6,365 bases of DNA from an uncultured Lachnospiraceae bacterium (GTDB taxonomy: Bacteria; Bacillota; Clostridia; Lachnospirales; Lachnospiraceae). A model generated the notes under the pieces. That model worked only from the letters and a program-made list of their open reading frames with translations. It had not been told where the DNA came from and ran no database searches. The translations under genes were made by a program, and so were the position numbers. Shown piece after piece: positions 5,189 to 6,365 of the stretch (positions are counted from its first letter, which is position 1; the number at the start of each line of letters is the position of its first letter). The stretch lies in the NCBI GenBank assembly GCA_902766845.1, contig CACXFD010000002.1:1-6365 (forward strand), written 5' to 3'.

Positions 5189-6365
5189 TTACAGCTGCGG
5201 CACCTCGTAGAGCGGGTGCGCGTCGGTCAGTTCCTTGACGATCGCGCGGGCCGGTTCGCTGACTTCAAACGGCGTATCGACGGCCAGCGAGATGGCCTCG
5301 GCCACGCGGTCCATATCCGCTTCGGTAAAGCCGCGGGTCGTGACGGCCGGCGTGCCCAGCCGGACACCGCTCGTGACCGTGGGCTTCTCGGGATCGCTCG
5401 GGATCGCGTTCTTGTTCGTGGTGATGTTCGCGGCGTGGAGCGCGTTCTCCGCGTCCTTGCCGGTCACGTGCTTGGACCGCAGGTCCAGCAGCATCAGGTG
5501 GTTGTCCGTCCCGCCGCTGACCAGGTCGAAACCGCGTTCCTGCAGGCCCTTCGCGAGCGCCCGCGCGTTCAGCACGATCTGGTGCTGGTACGTCTTGAAC
5601 TCGGGCTGCAGCGCCTCCTTGAAGCAGATGGCCTTGGCCGCGATGATATGCTCGAGCGGGCCGCCCTGCGTCCCCGGGAAGATCGCCTTGTTGAAATGGT
5701 ACTTCTTCGCGACCTCCTCGCTCGAGAGGATCAGGCCGCCGCGCGGTCCGCGCAGCGTCTTGTGCGTGGTCGTCGTGGTCACATGGGCGTACGGGATCGG
5801 GCTCATATGCTCGCCTGCGGCCACCAGGCCCGCGATGTGGGCCATGTCCACCATCAGGACGGCCCCGACCTCGTCCGCGATCTCGCGGAAGCGCTTGAAA
5901 TCGATCGCGCGGGCATAGGCGCTGGCGCCGGCCAGGATCAGCTTCGGACGGCATTCCTTCGCGATGCGCGCGACCTCGTCGTAATCGATAAAGCCTTCGT
6001 CATTGATGCCGTACGGCACCACGTTGTAATACCGGCCCGAGTAATTGACCGGGCTGCCGTGCGGCAGGTGGCCGCCGCAGGACAGGTCCATGCCCATCAT
6101 CGTATCGCCGGGATCCAGGATCGCGTACTGCACGGCCGCGTTGGCCTGCGCGCCCGAGTGCGGCTGGACGTTTGCGTAGGTGCAGCCGAACAGCTCCTTC
6201 GCGCGCTCGATGGCCAGCGTCTCGACGACGTCCACGTTCTCGCATCCGCCGTAATACCGGTGTCCCGGATAGCCCTCCGCGTATTTGTTCGTCAGCGGGC
6301 TTCCCATGGCGGCCATCACGGCCCTGCTGACAAAGTTTTCCGAAGCGATGAGTTCGATGTGACTA
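5189..6365 (-). CDS. glyA: Serine hydroxymethyltransferase, 5' end cut off by window edge
   Basis: PLP enzyme that converts serine and tetrahydrofolate to glycine and 5,10-methylene-tetrahydrofolate, the main source of one-carbon units for dTMP, purines and methionine; cytosolic homodimer or tetramer. The frame is open through the window's upper edge, with the first full codon at 6364 and 391 residues visible. By comparison with E. coli GlyA (417 residues) about 25-28 N-terminal residues are missing. Hallmarks in order are HIELIASENFVSRAVM, LTNKYAEGYPGHRYYGGCE, the VQPHSGAQAN loop, GGHLPHGSPVN, the VDMAHIAGLVAAG region, and TTTTTHKTLRGPRGG, whose lysine (codon 5759-5761) forms the PLP Schiff base. 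The C-terminal domain is intact, ending EVPQL then TAA. An ATG or GTG start near 6313-6319 would cut off the conserved ELIASEN motif, so it is not the real start. ppk1 follows in the same direction. Confidence 0.98.
   Translation of the reverse strand, partial: SHIELIASENFVSRAVMAAMGSPLTNKYAEGYPGHRYYGGCENVDVVETLAIERAKELFGCTYANVQPHSGAQANAAVQYAILDPGDTMMGMDLSCGGHLPHGSPVNYSGRYYNVVPYGINDEGFIDYDEVARIAKECRPKLILAGASAYARAIDFKRFREIADEVGAVLMVDMAHIAGLVAAGEHMSPIPYAHVTTTTTHKTLRGPRGGLILSSEEVAKKYHFNKAIFPGTQGGPLEHIIAAKAICFKEALQPEFKTYQHQIVLNARALAKGLQERGFDLVSGGTDNHLMLLDLRSKHVTGKDAENALHAANITTNKNAIPSDPEKPTVTSGVRLGTPAVTTRGFTEADMDRVAEAISLAVDTPFEVSEPARAIVKELTDAHPLYEVPQL

Noticed and set aside
5159..5190. Rho-independent terminator in the plus direction (hairpin followed by T-rich stretch)
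   Set aside because: The stem is only 6 bp, about 10 bases separate it from the T-run, and no plus-strand gene leads into it; in glyA's direction the T-run is on the wrong side.
4330..5238. Plus-strand Ser/Ala-rich open frame opposite the repeat region, resembling a low-complexity surface protein
   Set aside because: It is the reverse reading of the Glu/Ala/Pro-rich PPK1 extension and runs into the 3' end of glyA; repeats in it are the same 57-bp and 30-bp repeats.
5189..6319. glyA as a complete gene starting at GTG 6319
   Set aside because: The frame continues upstream with the conserved SHMT residues HIELIASENFVSRA, so the true start lies beyond the window.

Overview
The window reads as chromosomal, GC-rich bacterial DNA carrying five genes, all on the minus strand, so transcription runs from high to low coordinates. 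In transcription order they are glyA (serine hydroxymethyltransferase, 5' end outside the window), ppk1 (polyphosphate kinase 1 with very long acidic extensions), a Sua5-type tsaC (threonylcarbamoyl-AMP synthase), rpiB (ribose-5-phosphate isomerase B) and a dCMP deaminase gene (comEB family, 3' end outside the window). Every gene whose start is visible has a clear AGGAG-type ribosome binding site. The grouping tsaC-rpiB-dCMP deaminase, with glyA close by, is known from Bacillota (Bacillus has tsaC/ywlC, rpiB/ywlF and glyA near each other, and many Clostridia have rpiB next to a dCMP deaminase gene). I therefore infer a high-GC member of the Clostridia, perhaps an uncultured gut species. The family cannot be settled from this sequence.

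Layout: 5189-6365 glyA; 5076-5188 a gap with two GC-rich inverted repeats; 2124-5075 ppk1; 955-2127 tsaC, overlapping the ppk1 stop by 4 bases with a TTG start; a 30-base gap; 487-924 rpiB; 383-486 a gap with overlapping inverted repeats and an orphan Shine-Dalgarno-like sequence; 1-382 dCMP deaminase. No tRNA, rRNA, CRISPR array, insertion sequence or convincing rho-independent terminator was seen. The single direction and short gaps suggest one operon or a few overlapping transcripts.

The genes are mostly housekeeping. SHMT (methylene-tetrahydrofolate) and dCMP deaminase (dUMP) supply the two substrates of thymidylate synthase. RpiB supplies ribose-5-phosphate for nucleotides. TsaC starts the t6A tRNA modification from threonine, bicarbonate and ATP. 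PPK1 stores phosphate as polyphosphate.

The least ordinary element is PPK1. A normal catalytic core (both catalytic histidines present) is preceded by about 250 residues: a short amphipathic basic-hydrophobic N-terminus, a Glu/Pro/Ala-rich acidic region with three 57-bp tandem repeats, and a cluster of ten consecutive Lys/Arg residues directly before the core. It also has a 56-residue acidic C-terminal tail. The tsaC product has an extra Ala/Glu-rich segment in its C-terminal domain. I found no evidence of a wholly new multi-gene system.
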